Source of the DNA: Aquimarina macrocephali JAMB N27
Lineage (GTDB): Bacteria; Bacteroidota; Bacteroidia; Flavobacteriales; Flavobacteriaceae
Assembly (NCBI RefSeq): GCF_000520995.1
Contig: NZ_JACA01000013.1
Span: 175,065 to 239,064, forward strand
Length of the DNA stretch: 64,000 bases
Direction of reading: 5' to 3'
A model generated the notes under the pieces. The model was not told the origin of the DNA, ran no database searches, and saw nothing but the letters and a program-made list of their open reading frames with translations. Numbering within the stretch: position 1 is the stretch's first letter; the number at the start of each line of letters is the position of its first letter. Positions 44,437 to 52,848 of the stretch are shown here, piece after piece. The position numbers and the translations under genes are program-made.

Positions 44437-44796
44437 TTATCTCTTCTTACTACTTTTTGCAAAAGGGTTAAAATCCAAACACAATTGCACCCAATACTCT
44501 AAGTCTTCATCCAGATCAAAACCATCGGGGGTAACAAACACAAAACCCTTCATAGGTCTGCCAGTAAAGTCCATTGGCTGACACCCTTCTTTTTTCATAG
44601 CTTCTTCGGTTGCATCCACTCCTATTCGTGCCATAAGTAGATCCATTTCCTTTTTCTTACTAAAATGAATTCCACAACACATTTTGTTATCGACCATAAA
44701 ACATAATCCTCCCATCATTTTTTTTTCATAAAAATCTGCCTTTTGTTCTCTAAAAATCTGTCGAATACGATCTGCTATAAACTCATTGTATGCCAT
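44437..44796 (-). CDS. TfoX N-terminal domain-like protein
   Basis: The 119-residue protein has the TfoX/Sxy N-terminal layout: ADRIRQIFREQ, KKMMGGLCFMVDNKMCCGIH, LMARIGVDATEEAM and FTGRPMKGFVFVTPDGF. Stand-alone TfoX_N proteins are common and have no established function; the competence role of Sxy should not be assumed. It begins 2 bases after the DUF2461 gene stop, so the two are cotranscribed. Confidence 0.85.
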   Translation of the reverse strand: MAYNEFIADRIRQIFREQKADFYEKKMMGGLCFMVDNKMCCGIHFSKKKEMDLLMARIGVDATEEAMKKEGCQPMDFTGRPMKGFVFVTPDGFDLDEDLEYWVQLCLDFNPFAKSSKKR

Positions 44797-44798
44797 AG

Positions 44799-45464
44799 TT
44801 ATTGAATTGCTTTTAATAAATATTCATTTACAGGGCGCATCGTTTGCCAATACGTCATCATCTCTTCGACCAAAACACTACTACTAATTAGACCAGGAGC
44901 TTCTTCTCCAACAAAATAGAACTGTTTATTAGCAATTAAAGGTTCCTTTTCACATGCCTCCTGCCATTCTTTGGGGATTCGTTTCATTGTTTCGCCTCTA
45001 ATTTCACCAAATTTCTGCACAAAATCCTTATCCTCTAATAAATTCCTAAATGTCTTAGGCGATTTATTAATTGCGGTTCTTATATTATGTAATTGTTCTT
45101 TTGACGGGCCAAAACACCCACCCATGATACCTACCATTTCTGGCGAAAAACGTAAAAATATACCAGGGATACTTTTGTCTTTACACCCTTTACTCGAAAT
45201 AAAAGCTGTGTAATGTAAGTTATAAGGAGACTTATCTTTAGAAAAACGAATATCTCTATTGATTCTAAGGACACAATCCTTAGGCTCAATTTGTAAATTC
45301 GGCTCCAGCTGTTGTATTTCTCTTATCATTTCACCTACAAATGCCTCGAACGGTTTTTTTATACTGGTTTCATATCTTTTTTTGTTTTCATGAAACCAGT
45401 CCTTATGATTATTCTTTGCCAGCTCTTTAAAAAAAGCTACAAAATCTTCTGTAAAATAGTGCAT
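44799..45464 (-). CDS. DUF2461 domain-containing protein
   Basis: This protein, about 221 residues, has DUF2461 features: FVAFFKELAKNNHKDWFHEN, CVLRINRDIRFSKDKSPYNL, GIFLRFSPEMVGIMGGCFGP. I use the ATG at 45464 (MHYFTEDFV) because it matches the family start. An upstream ATG at 45539 would add 25 residues with a hydrophobic stretch that does not belong to the family. The biochemical role is unknown. It forms a pair with the TfoX-like gene. Confidence 0.82.
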   Translation of the reverse strand: MHYFTEDFVAFFKELAKNNHKDWFHENKKRYETSIKKPFEAFVGEMIREIQQLEPNLQIEPKDCVLRINRDIRFSKDKSPYNLHYTAFISSKGCKDKSIPGIFLRFSPEMVGIMGGCFGPSKEQLHNIRTAINKSPKTFRNLLEDKDFVQKFGEIRGETMKRIPKEWQEACEKEPLIANKQFYFVGEEAPGLISSSVLVEEMMTYWQTMRPVNEYLLKAIQ

Positions 45465-45560
45465 CAATACGGTAATTAAAATTAATAAAAAGAACAAATA
45501 AGTATCTCTTGCCACATTGAACCTTTTGACTTTGTTCAATGCGACAAAACATACAAAATA

Positions 45561-45923
45561 CTACTTCATAGAATGAAAAGCCACTCTATTCCCTTCGGTA
45601 TCCAAAAAAATGGCCATATATCCATTTTCTCCCAGTGAAGTTTTTGGCATTAAAATCTTGCCTCCTGCTTTCTCTACCCGAGCCAAAGGAACAGATAGAT
45701 CATCACCACCATTAAGATAAGCAAATGTACCTTCTTGTGAAGGTTTATTTCCATTACCATGAGTAATGCAACCTCCCACGCCTCCATCTTTATATGGAAA
45801 AAAAGCCATTTTAAAATCCATCTCCATAGGTTGTAGTTCGGCTTCCAAAAGCGCATTATAAAATTGTATTGCTCTTTCAAAATTAGTGCTTGGTATCTCA
45901 AACCAGCTAATTGCATTTGACAT
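45561..45923 (-). CDS. VOC-family (glyoxalase/dioxygenase fold) protein
   Basis: The 120-residue protein consists of one VOC module with ISWFEIPSTNFERAIQFY, a conserved central strand region (KMAFFPYKDGGVGGCITHG) and a C-terminal GYMAIFLDTEGNRVAFHS. The final Glu/His pattern fits a metal-binding fold, but substrates of this group are unknown. A TACCTTTG -7 box at 45961-45954 on the minus strand precedes the start by about 31 bases. Confidence 0.88.
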   Translation of the reverse strand: MSNAISWFEIPSTNFERAIQFYNALLEAELQPMEMDFKMAFFPYKDGGVGGCITHGNGNKPSQEGTFAYLNGGDDLSVPLARVEKAGGKILMPKTSLGENGYMAIFLDTEGNRVAFHSMK

Positions 45924-45953
45924 GATGTTATAATTTATTGGTTTCTAATATCT

Positions 45954-45961
45954 CAAAGGTA
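45954..45961 (-). promoter_or_regulatory. -7 box TACCTTTG for the VOC gene
   Basis: A perfect TAnnTTTG octamer lies on the minus strand. A TTTGACA sequence upstream is only about 15 bases away, shorter than usual for a -33 element. Confidence 0.45.
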
Positions 45962-46015
45962 AGTGATCATATGTGTCAAAAAAATTATATTTTTACAAAA
46001 ACATAGGTTTCTAAA

Positions 46016-47407
46016 ATGAAAAAAAACGAAGAATTATTTTACCTGATCCAATCGTTATCTAAAAGTGAAAAGCGTTATTTTAAATTAAGCACACAAGGAA
46101 ATGAATCTTCAGAATACCTAAATCTTTTTGATGCAATAGAAGCCCAAAAGGAATATAATGAAGCTCAAATTAAAGCCCTTTTTAAAGACAAAGCGTTTGT
46201 AACTCAATTAACCACAATAAAAAACTATCTAAAACAGCGTATTCTTCAATCGTTAAGAAATTATCACTCTCGAATTTCAAAAAATGCGGAGCTTATGGAT
46301 ATTATTCGTAATGTAGAAATTCTATTTCACAAAGGCCAGTATACAATCTGTTTAAGTGAATTAAATCGGGCCGAAAAAAAAGCAAAAAACTTTCAGCAGG
46401 ATGTTTTGCTTTTTCACATACAAGATTGGAAAAGAAAAGTACACCAGGCATTATATCCCCAGGATTTTGAGACATTTAAGGCTATTATTCAAAAGCAAAA
46501 AGAAACGCTCGAATCTACCAATGAATATATTAGCCTTCTACTAGCCAATATAGACCCTACGCAATTCTCATTATCACATAAAAAAAGTGTTTCGTTACAA
46601 AATAAAACTCTCAAAACACTACACAAATACAGAAAACAACTCCTAACCAAGCATACAGACAAAGCAAAACAAACTCTAGAAGATCTCATCAAAGAATGGG
46701 AACAAAACCCCGAACTGTTAAAAGAATACTTTGCAATGTATTTTTCTATAAACAACAACCTTCTTGGTTTTCTTGTGTTCAAAAAACAATACAAAGAAGC
46801 GTTTGTAAGAATTTTACTTTTAAAACAAAAAGCGCTTACCATTGGCACTATTTCTGCAGCTTTGATTAAAGAAAAATTAAGGCTCTATAACATAGAACTT
46901 GAAATTCACCGAAATCTAAAAGAACTACATACCACTCATGAGATTATTGATGAAATCCAAAATTTTATTGAGCTACATAAAACTCTTGTCCCTAATAATT
47001 ATTGGCTATCTTTTCGTTTTCAATTTGCAAATATTTATTTCTTAAAAAAGGATCACAAAAAAGCATTACAATGGATCAATGACATCCTTAATCATCAAAC
47101 CAAAAAAGATCGAAAAGATTTAATCACTTATACCTATTGGATAAACCTATTGGTTCATTATGAGCTTGGCAATGGATTTACATTACGATATTTGATAAAT
47201 TCTATGAAAAAATATCTTAAAAAACAAAAAAACATAGTTTCCTATGAAAAAATTGTATTAAAGTTTTTATCAAAAACTGTCGAATATGATGTTATAGAGA
47301 AAAGAAAAGCTTTTACGGTGCTTAAAGAACAGCTCGAGGAACATCCAATTCCTGGCCATATATTAGGATATGTTGATTTTAAAGAATGGGTGTATAGAAA
47401 TTGCTAA
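46016..47407 (+). CDS. Large helical protein of unknown function (TPR-like)
   Basis: This 463-residue, Lys-rich, almost entirely alpha-helical protein has no signal peptide. It opens with NEELFYLIQSLSKSEKRYFK, a start I associate with conserved uncharacterised Bacteroidota proteins. TPR-like pairs follow (YTICLSELNRAEKKAKNF, FANIYFLKKDHKKALQWIND). No enzymatic motif is visible. A scaffold or protein-interaction role is plausible but unsupported beyond fold. It stands alone, divergent from the VOC gene. Confidence 0.6.
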   Translation: MKKNEELFYLIQSLSKSEKRYFKLSTQGNESSEYLNLFDAIEAQKEYNEAQIKALFKDKAFVTQLTTIKNYLKQRILQSLRNYHSRISKNAELMDIIRNVEILFHKGQYTICLSELNRAEKKAKNFQQDVLLFHIQDWKRKVHQALYPQDFETFKAIIQKQKETLESTNEYISLLLANIDPTQFSLSHKKSVSLQNKTLKTLHKYRKQLLTKHTDKAKQTLEDLIKEWEQNPELLKEYFAMYFSINNNLLGFLVFKKQYKEAFVRILLLKQKALTIGTISAALIKEKLRLYNIELEIHRNLKELHTTHEIIDEIQNFIELHKTLVPNNYWLSFRFQFANIYFLKKDHKKALQWINDILNHQTKKDRKDLITYTYWINLLVHYELGNGFTLRYLINSMKKYLKKQKNIVSYEKIVLKFLSKTVEYDVIEKRKAFTVLKEQLEEHPIPGHILGYVDFKEWVYRNC

Positions 47408-47428
47408 CTTCTTGAGAAAGAATCAAAA

Positions 47429-47475
47429 AGTGATGTGCATGCAATGTCATAGTTTTCTACTACATCACTCCTTTT
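47429..47475 (+). terminator. Possible weak terminator after the helical protein gene
   Basis: AGTGATGT (47429-47436) and ACATCACT (47462-47469) can pair across a 25-base loop, followed by CCTTTTT. The loop is long, so this is uncertain. Confidence 0.35.
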
Positions 47476-47541
47476 TACTATCTTAGTTCTCACACAGAAA
47501 AACACTGGATAAACCACTCACACTAATTTGAAACAAGAAAT

Positions 47542-48366
47542 ATGGGGACTTTAACTTCACAAATTGAAAACCATTATTATCGGCCTGATTTATATGATGA
47601 TATTTTAAATCGTCTCAAAGAAATGGGAGTCGATATAGAAAATGTTAACCGAAAAGATATAGCCAGTGTCGATGAGTTTCATGTGAGAGGAGCAGAAGTC
47701 TCTCGCGAATTAGCAAAAACAGTTAGTGTAAATAACGCTAAACTATTAGATGTTGGATGTGGAATAGGAGGACCGTGCAGGATGTTGGCTGATGAATTTA
47801 ACTGCAAAACAATTGGTCTTGATTTATCCGAAGAGTTTATAAAAACCGCAACTAATCTATCTAAACTTGTTGGCTTAAATAATAGCACAGAATTTATTCA
47901 GGGAGATGCAACTAATTTACCTTTTGAAAACAAATCGTTTGATGTAGTTTGGACGCAGCACGTACAGATGAACATTAACGACAAATTAAAATTTTACTCT
48001 GAAATAGATAGAGTATTAACTACCAAAGGAACCTTTATTTATTATGATATTTTTAAAAAAGGAGATAACGAAGTAGACTACCCAATGCCCTGGGCAAATG
48101 AATCAAAAATAAGTTTTCTTGAACAAACTTCTAAAATGGAATCTATTCTTGATACATTGGGATTACAAAAAGAACGATCTTCTGACCAAACTGCTAACGG
48201 AATCATATTCTTTGAGAATCTATTAAAAAAGATAACGCAATTTGGTCCACCAAAATTAGGGCTGAATGTCTTAATGGGAGCATCTACAAAAGATAAAATC
48301 ACTAATTTATTAAGAGGTCTTAAAGAAGAAAAAATTATGCTTCAAAGTGGAGTTTATAAAAAATAA
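47542..48366 (+). CDS. Class I SAM-dependent methyltransferase
   Basis: The 274-residue protein has motif I LLDVGCGIGGPCRMLADEF, motif II TIGLDLSEEFIKTA, then GDATNLPFENKSFDVVWTQH. The order and the GGP after motif I resemble small-molecule N-methyltransferases such as sarcosine/dimethylglycine or gamma-tocopherol methyltransferase types. The substrate cannot be assigned. The next gene, 48 bases downstream, is a second methyltransferase. Confidence 0.85.
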   Translation: MGTLTSQIENHYYRPDLYDDILNRLKEMGVDIENVNRKDIASVDEFHVRGAEVSRELAKTVSVNNAKLLDVGCGIGGPCRMLADEFNCKTIGLDLSEEFIKTATNLSKLVGLNNSTEFIQGDATNLPFENKSFDVVWTQHVQMNINDKLKFYSEIDRVLTTKGTFIYYDIFKKGDNEVDYPMPWANESKISFLEQTSKMESILDTLGLQKERSSDQTANGIIFFENLLKKITQFGPPKLGLNVLMGASTKDKITNLLRGLKEEKIMLQSGVYKK

Positions 48367-48414
48367 AAACTAGTACCAATAACATCTGTAGTATATTAGA
48401 ACTCACAATTAATC

Positions 48415-48984
48415 ATGACAGGAAAGTATTATAAAACAAAAGAATCAGTCGAAGAATATATCAGGTTAGCAAAAGATGTTAATGGAGAATCTTTAATTGA
48501 AAAACTTAAACAAGTTTTACCTTCCAATTCGACCTTACTCGAAATTGGTTCGGGTCCTGGTACAGATTGGAAAATCCTGAACAAATCATATGATATTACT
48601 GGTTCTGATAACTCAACCGAATTTCTGAATCATCTGATCTCCAAAAATCCTAATGGAAAATTCCTTGAGTTGGACGCCATTACTTTAAAAACAGATAAAA
48701 AATTTGATGGAATTTATTCAAATAAGGTATTACATCACTTAAATGATAATGAATTGATCGACACTGTTAAAAGGCAATATGAAATTTTAAATTCTAGTGG
48801 AATACTATGTCATTCTTTTTGGAAAGGAGAGGGTTCTGAAATTTTCAAAGGTCTTTTTGTAAATTATCATAACGAATCAACACTTAGAAAAGCCTATCTA
48901 AAGTATTTTGACATTCTATACATCAGTGATTATAATGAGTTTGAGGATAATGATTCTCTCTTGTTAATCGCAAAGAAAAAATAA
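48415..48984 (+). CDS. Small class I SAM-dependent methyltransferase
   Basis: The 189-residue protein has motif I STLLEIGSGPGTDWKIL, an acidic residue after motif II (YDITGSDNSTEFLNH), and FDGIYSNKVLHHLNDNELID. It is shorter than its neighbour because it lacks C-terminal elaboration. The substrate is unknown. It probably shares a transcript with the preceding methyltransferase gene, though sequence similarity between them is low. Confidence 0.83.
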   Translation: MTGKYYKTKESVEEYIRLAKDVNGESLIEKLKQVLPSNSTLLEIGSGPGTDWKILNKSYDITGSDNSTEFLNHLISKNPNGKFLELDAITLKTDKKFDGIYSNKVLHHLNDNELIDTVKRQYEILNSSGILCHSFWKGEGSEIFKGLFVNYHNESTLRKAYLKYFDILYISDYNEFEDNDSLLLIAKKK

Positions 48985-49059
48985 TACCCACTTTCTGCTT
49001 TAACTACTACCCTCTCATAACTAATTCTATTCGTTAGCTACAATTTCTTGTAAAAAAAA

Positions 49060-49105
49060 TTGCGTAACCAAATGATTACATTTATATTTGTAACCAATCA
49101 GTTAC
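49060..49105 (+). promoter_or_regulatory. Promoter and twin operator of the ArsR-SRPBCC operon
   Basis: TTG (49060-49062), N20, TATATTTG (49083-49090) form a full promoter. Two 16-bp copies of GTAACCAA-type inverted repeats, at 49064-49079 (GTAACCAAATGATTAC) and 49090-49105 (GTAACCAATCAGTTAC), flank the -7 box. ArsR repressors of the SdpR type bind such sites, so autorepression is likely. Confidence 0.7.
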
Positions 49106-49114
49106 TTAAAAATT

Positions 49115-49444
49115 ATGAGAAGAGATGTCTTTCAAGCAATAGCCGACCCGGTTAGAAGAGAAATTATAGAGTTACTGGCAGACGAAACATTAACTGTAAA
49201 TACGGTAGCCCAAAAATTCGACGTTAGTCGCCCTGCAATTTCAAAACACTTAAAAATCTTAAAAGAGTGTGGTATAATAACTATTAATAAACAAGGGAGA
49301 GAACGGCTATGCCAAATCCAACCCAGAAACCTTATCCCCGCTTTCTTATGGATAGAACAATATCGAAATCTGTGGGAAGACAGGCTCGATTCTTTCGAAA
49401 ATTATTTAACCAAATTACAAACAAAAAATAAAGAAAATGAGTAA
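49115..49444 (+). CDS. ArsR/SmtB-family metalloregulator-like repressor
   Basis: The 109-residue winged-helix protein has RRDVFQAIADPVRREIIELL, a recognition helix in FDVSRPAISKHLKILKECG and a wing in ITINKQGRERLCQI. No metal-binding Cys cluster is present, so it belongs to the group that pairs with SRPBCC proteins rather than metal sensors. Its stop overlaps the SRPBCC start by 8 bases. Two inverted repeats over the promoter indicate autoregulation. Confidence 0.92.
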   Translation: MRRDVFQAIADPVRREIIELLADETLTVNTVAQKFDVSRPAISKHLKILKECGIITINKQGRERLCQIQPRNLIPAFLWIEQYRNLWEDRLDSFENYLTKLQTKNKENE

Positions 49445-49895
49445 TCAAAGTGAAGCAAACAATCGAACTGTAACCCTAAAAAGAACCTTTAATGTACCTA
49501 TAAAATTAGTTTGGGAAGCCTGGACTCATCCCGAACATATCGCTCAATGGTGGGGGCCAAAAGGAATGAACACAAAAGTAATTGAACATGATTTTAGAGT
49601 TGGTGGCAAGTGGAAATACACCATGCAAATGCCAGACGGGAACGAATTCATTTCTGACGGTGTGTATTTAGAAATTGTTGAGCTCAAAAAAATATGCTCT
49701 TCTGCAAACTTCAGACCCATGACAGAAGGTGTAGAAATACAAGCTCTATTTGAAAAAAATGGAGACAAAACTAATTTTACTTTTAATGTCATACATCCAA
49801 CAGAAGAATATTGTGAACAACAAACAAAAATGGGTATTATGAATGGTTGGGGGTCTGTTTTTGATAGACTTGGAGAGTTTCTTGAAGAAAAGTAA
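49437..49895 (+). CDS. SRPBCC (AHSA1-like) domain protein
   Basis: The 152-residue protein has the AHSA1/START-like pattern: TVTLKRTFNVPIKLVWEAWT, HPEHIAQWWGPKGM, DFRVGGKWKYTMQMPDG and the C-terminal helix GWGSVFDRLGEFLEE. These proteins bind hydrophobic ligands; the ligand is unknown. It is cotranslated with the ArsR gene, a very common pairing in which the repressor may respond to the same ligand. Confidence 0.92.
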   Translation: MSNQSEANNRTVTLKRTFNVPIKLVWEAWTHPEHIAQWWGPKGMNTKVIEHDFRVGGKWKYTMQMPDGNEFISDGVYLEIVELKKICSSANFRPMTEGVEIQALFEKNGDKTNFTFNVIHPTEEYCEQQTKMGIMNGWGSVFDRLGEFLEEK

Positions 49896-49984
49896 CAATT
49901 TTTATGTGAAATATTAAACACACATGAACCAAACAAAAAGCAAAATCAAATAGAACAATTATCTAATCATAAAAACTGAAAATT

Positions 49985-50224
49985 ATGAAAACAATGACAT
50001 GCAAACAGCTAGGGGGAGCATGTAATAAAGAATTTCATGCCAATACGTTTGAAGAAATAGCCGAAATGAGTAAAAATCACGGTACACAAATGTTTCAGAA
50101 GGGTGATAAACCACATCTTATAGCGATGAATAAAATACAAGAACTCATGAAATCTCCTGAAGCTATGAAAGAATGGTTTGAAAATGTTAGAAAAGAACTC
50201 GATACGCTACCAGAAAACAAATAA
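49985..50224 (+). CDS. DUF1059-like small protein
   Basis: The 79-residue protein begins MKTMTCKQLGGACNKEFHAN and continues TFEEIAEMSKNHGTQMFQKG, which fits the DUF1059 pattern with two Cys and a His that may bind a metal. It is probably in the ArsR-SRPBCC operon, 89 bases downstream, followed after 5 bases by a GNAT gene. Role unknown. Confidence 0.82.
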   Translation: MKTMTCKQLGGACNKEFHANTFEEIAEMSKNHGTQMFQKGDKPHLIAMNKIQELMKSPEAMKEWFENVRKELDTLPENK

Positions 50225-50229
50225 GTATC

Positions 50230-50670
50230 ATGCTTGAAGAAATTAAAATAAGAGAACTACATAAATCTGATGCACTTTCAATAACTGAACTTTCTGTGCA
50301 ACTTGGCTATCAAATTGATAAATCTTTAATTCTAGAACAGATGGCTTTAATAAACGCTAATAAGGATCATTTTGCATTTGTAGCCGTTTTAAATAATATA
50401 ATTATTGGATATATACATGGATTTCTTTCGATTAGATTAACATCTTCTCCCTTTTTGGAAATCGGAGGACTTATCGTTAGAAAAGAATACAGAAGAAAAG
50501 GAGTCGCCAGTGCTTTGATCGGGTATCTAGAAAGTAACGTTAATGATTTTAAAACCGTTAGGGTAAGATGTAATGTGAAAAGAGAATCTGCTCATCGGTT
50601 TTATTTAAATCTGAATTATATCGAGAAAAAAGAACAAAAAATATTTGAACGAATACCTGATAAGCCGTAA
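50230..50670 (+). CDS. GNAT-family N-acetyltransferase
   Basis: The 146-residue protein has a complete GNAT fold. The acetyl-CoA pyrophosphate loop is RKEYRRKGVASALIGYLE (R-x-x-G-x-A type), preceded by LEIGGLIV. The C-terminal VRCNVKRESAHRFYLNLNY is the usual last helix and strand. Substrate unknown. It is last in the ArsR operon, 5 bases after the DUF1059-like gene. Confidence 0.9.
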   Translation: MLEEIKIRELHKSDALSITELSVQLGYQIDKSLILEQMALINANKDHFAFVAVLNNIIIGYIHGFLSIRLTSSPFLEIGGLIVRKEYRRKGVASALIGYLESNVNDFKTVRVRCNVKRESAHRFYLNLNYIEKKEQKIFERIPDKP

Positions 50671-50930
50671 ATTAAACTGCATTGAATCAAGAAAAATGAT
50701 TTTAAGAAGTTTGATACCGTATATCAGATTTCCTATTTAATATTAAATGTAACAGAATACTTTAAAGGAGAATAGCCAACTACAATAAAAGTAATCAGAA
50801 GAATTGGCAGAAATAATAATTGACAACACGGATTTTGAAAATTTGAAAATGACTAAAATACTTCTAAAAGAGTAGAATATAAGGCTTCGACATAAAATAA
50901 TATAGTATTAAATTGCAGTCAAATACACAT
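50671..50930. other. Gene-free region before the TetR promoter
   Basis: I see no complete ORF here. A short open stretch at about 50798-50875 encodes a plausible-looking fragment ending in FENLKMTKILLKE but has no start and is closed by stops on both sides, so at most it is a gene remnant. Confidence 0.4.
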
Positions 50931-50970
50931 TACCGAACGTTTGGTAAAATATTTTTTATTTGTATATTTG
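50931..50970 (+). promoter_or_regulatory. TetR operator overlapping promoter TTTG-N19-TATATTTG
   Basis: TACCGAACGTTTGGTA (50931-50946) is a 16-bp palindrome with one mismatch, a classic TetR-family operator shape. It overlaps the -33 box TTTG (50940-50943), which is 19 bases from TATATTTG (50963-50970). The ATG at 50975 is only 4 bases past the -7 box, so the mRNA should be leaderless or nearly so. Confidence 0.75.
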
Positions 50971-50974
50971 CCCT

Positions 50975-51532
50975 ATGAGACCACAAAAAGTAAATGATCA
51001 GGATTTATTAGAAGGCTTAATGTCTGTTATTCGTTCAAAAGGCTATGACGGCTCAAGTCTTAATGAACTGGCTGGCTCATCGGGCCTACAGAAAGCAAGT
51101 TTATATCATCGTTTCCCTAATGGGAAAAAGGAAATTACTTCTGTTGTTCTAGATTATGTAGAAAAATGGGCAGCTGATAACATTCTTTCTCCTCTATCTG
51201 ATACTACTTTACAACCAGATGAAAGGCTTGAAAAAGCAATCATAAACATAGATGATCTTTATGGAGGAGGCAAAAAGACTTGTATTTTAAGAGCGCTAAC
51301 AATGGATTCAAATATCGAATTATTTGGAAAGCAATTAAATCAAATTATGACTCAATGGATTATAGGTTTTAGTACTTTAGGAATTGCATTTGGTTTATCA
51401 GAAGATGATGCAAAAAGCAAAGCAGAGCAAACCTTAATTTTAATACAAGGGAGCTTAATTGTATCCAAAGCGACATCAGACCTCTCCCTTTTTCAAAAAA
51501 CTTTGGCATCTATAAAAACTATGTATATCTAG
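50975..51532 (+). CDS. TetR/AcrR-family repressor
   Basis: This ~185-residue protein has an N-terminal HTH: DQDLLEGLMSVIRSKGYDG, then SLNELAGSSGLQKASLYHRF. The C-terminal ligand domain has LDYVEKWAADNILSPL and a Cys in GGKKTCILRAL. I start it at the ATG at 50975 rather than a TTG at 50960, because the TTG lies inside the promoter. The adjacent operator suggests autorepression. The downstream GNAT gene, 41 bases away, may be cotranscribed. Confidence 0.9.
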   Translation: MRPQKVNDQDLLEGLMSVIRSKGYDGSSLNELAGSSGLQKASLYHRFPNGKKEITSVVLDYVEKWAADNILSPLSDTTLQPDERLEKAIINIDDLYGGGKKTCILRALTMDSNIELFGKQLNQIMTQWIIGFSTLGIAFGLSEDDAKSKAEQTLILIQGSLIVSKATSDLSLFQKTLASIKTMYI

Positions 51533-51573
51533 TATAAAATCCCACATATTTTCTTCTATCTAATATTCTGTAT

Positions 51574-52020
51574 ATGCATAACAAAAAAGTAGAAATAAGA
51601 AAAGCCAAAGATTCTGATTTCTCATCAATTCATCGTTTTATTGAAATATTAGAAAATCAGGCCTTCAAAAAAAATGAACAAGAAAAGATTTTTCTGGAAA
51701 ATCTAAATAACCGTAATAATATATATCTTACTGCTATAGTTGAAAATGAAATTGTTGGCTTTTTAAGTTGTCATGTTCAAAATCTACTTCATCATAATGG
51801 ATTGATTGGTGAAATTCAGGAAATGTTTATAACAGAGAGTTGTCGTGGTTTAGGGATCGGACAAAAACTAATAGATCAACTTAAAAGTATAGCAAAAGAA
51901 AAGAAAATAATTCAACTTGAAGTTACCTCAAACATTAAAAGAGAAAACGCTCATAGCTTTTATGAAAATCAAGACTTTGTAAATACTCATAAGAAATTTG
52001 TTTGTAAATTCAACAAATAA
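51574..52020 (+). CDS. GNAT-family N-acetyltransferase
   Basis: The 148-residue protein has the acetyl-CoA loop TESCRGLGIGQKLIDQLKSI, preceded by GEIQEMFI. The last segment, VTSNIKRENAHSFYENQDF, is typical of the family. It lies after the TetR gene on the same strand and before the secreted 257-residue protein gene, 20 bases away. Substrate unknown. It is not a close copy of the GNAT protein at 50230, although both end in KRE.AH..Y-type helices. Confidence 0.88.
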   Translation: MHNKKVEIRKAKDSDFSSIHRFIEILENQAFKKNEQEKIFLENLNNRNNIYLTAIVENEIVGFLSCHVQNLLHHNGLIGEIQEMFITESCRGLGIGQKLIDQLKSIAKEKKIIQLEVTSNIKRENAHSFYENQDFVNTHKKFVCKFNK

Positions 52021-52040
52021 AAAAATAGGTGTTCAGAACC

Positions 52041-52811
52041 ATGAAAAAGATATTCTTCCTGATATTAATCTCGCTTTTATGTTGTAAAATGTATAGTCAG
52101 GTAAAGACTATTCATGTATATGTAGCTTTATGTGATAATGAAAATCAAGGAATTGTTCCTGTTCCCGCAAAATTAGGGAACGGAAAAGATCCAAAACATA
52201 ATTTATATTGGGGTGCTGGTTATGGGGTAAAATCTTTCTTTAAGTTTAAAGCGAAAGACTGGAAGTTGGTAAAAGATTTTGAAATAGATGATCCGGTATT
52301 ACTAGATAGAGTTTTATTTAAACATAGTACCAAAAAGATCTATTTATTAGCTGATGCCTATGATGGTGCAAAAATCCAAACTTGCATTGAAGATTTTCTA
52401 CTGGCCTCTAATTCTCAAAACCCTATTTCGATTGAAGTAAACTCAGAAACATTAAAATTTGGTGGAGATGCTGATTTACTTTCATATATCGGTCACGATG
52501 GTTTAATGGAATTTAACGTAGATATTACATACAAGAAAGAGATTATTAAAAAAAGAGAGGTTATAGTTTTAGCATGTTATAGTCAGAAGTATTTTTCAAA
52601 AGAAATAGAACACGCAAAAGCAAACCCCATTTTATGGACTACACATTTAATGGCACCCGAGGCATATACATTGAAATCAGCGATCGATGGTTGGATTAAA
52701 AATGAAACAGGAAAACAAATTGAAGAAAGAGCGGCTCAAACGTATCATGCGTATCAAAAATGTGGTATAAAAGGAGCCAGAAATCTGTTTACCACAGGGT
52801 TTAAAAAATAA
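52041..52811 (+). CDS. Secreted protein of unknown function with possible caspase-like His/Cys pair
   Basis: The protein has about 256 residues from the ATG at 52041, which starts a signal peptide (KKIFFLILISLLCCKMYSQ); a GTG four codons earlier is less likely. The mature part has GNGKDPKHNLYWGAGYGVKS near its start. Later come DLLSYIGHDGLMEF and EVIVLACYSQKYFS: a hydrophobic strand ending in His-x-Gly and another ending in Ala-Cys, as in clan CD cysteine peptidases. The spacing between them (about 27 residues) is shorter than usual. I do not recognise the family; exported, soluble, no sorting domain. Confidence 0.5.
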   Translation: MKKIFFLILISLLCCKMYSQVKTIHVYVALCDNENQGIVPVPAKLGNGKDPKHNLYWGAGYGVKSFFKFKAKDWKLVKDFEIDDPVLLDRVLFKHSTKKIYLLADAYDGAKIQTCIEDFLLASNSQNPISIEVNSETLKFGGDADLLSYIGHDGLMEFNVDITYKKEIIKKREVIVLACYSQKYFSKEIEHAKANPILWTTHLMAPEAYTLKSAIDGWIKNETGKQIEERAAQTYHAYQKCGIKGARNLFTTGFKK

Positions 52812-52848
52812 TTTGTTTAAGATATTACCTGTAAACCAGAAATAGAAA

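Noticed and set aside
44437..44796. Competence regulator Sxy
   Set aside because: Only the TfoX N-terminal domain is present, and such single-domain proteins are widespread without a competence role.
50671..50930. Open fragment encoding ...FENLKMTKILLKE
   Set aside because: No start codon and stops on both sides; at best a decayed gene, too short to identify.
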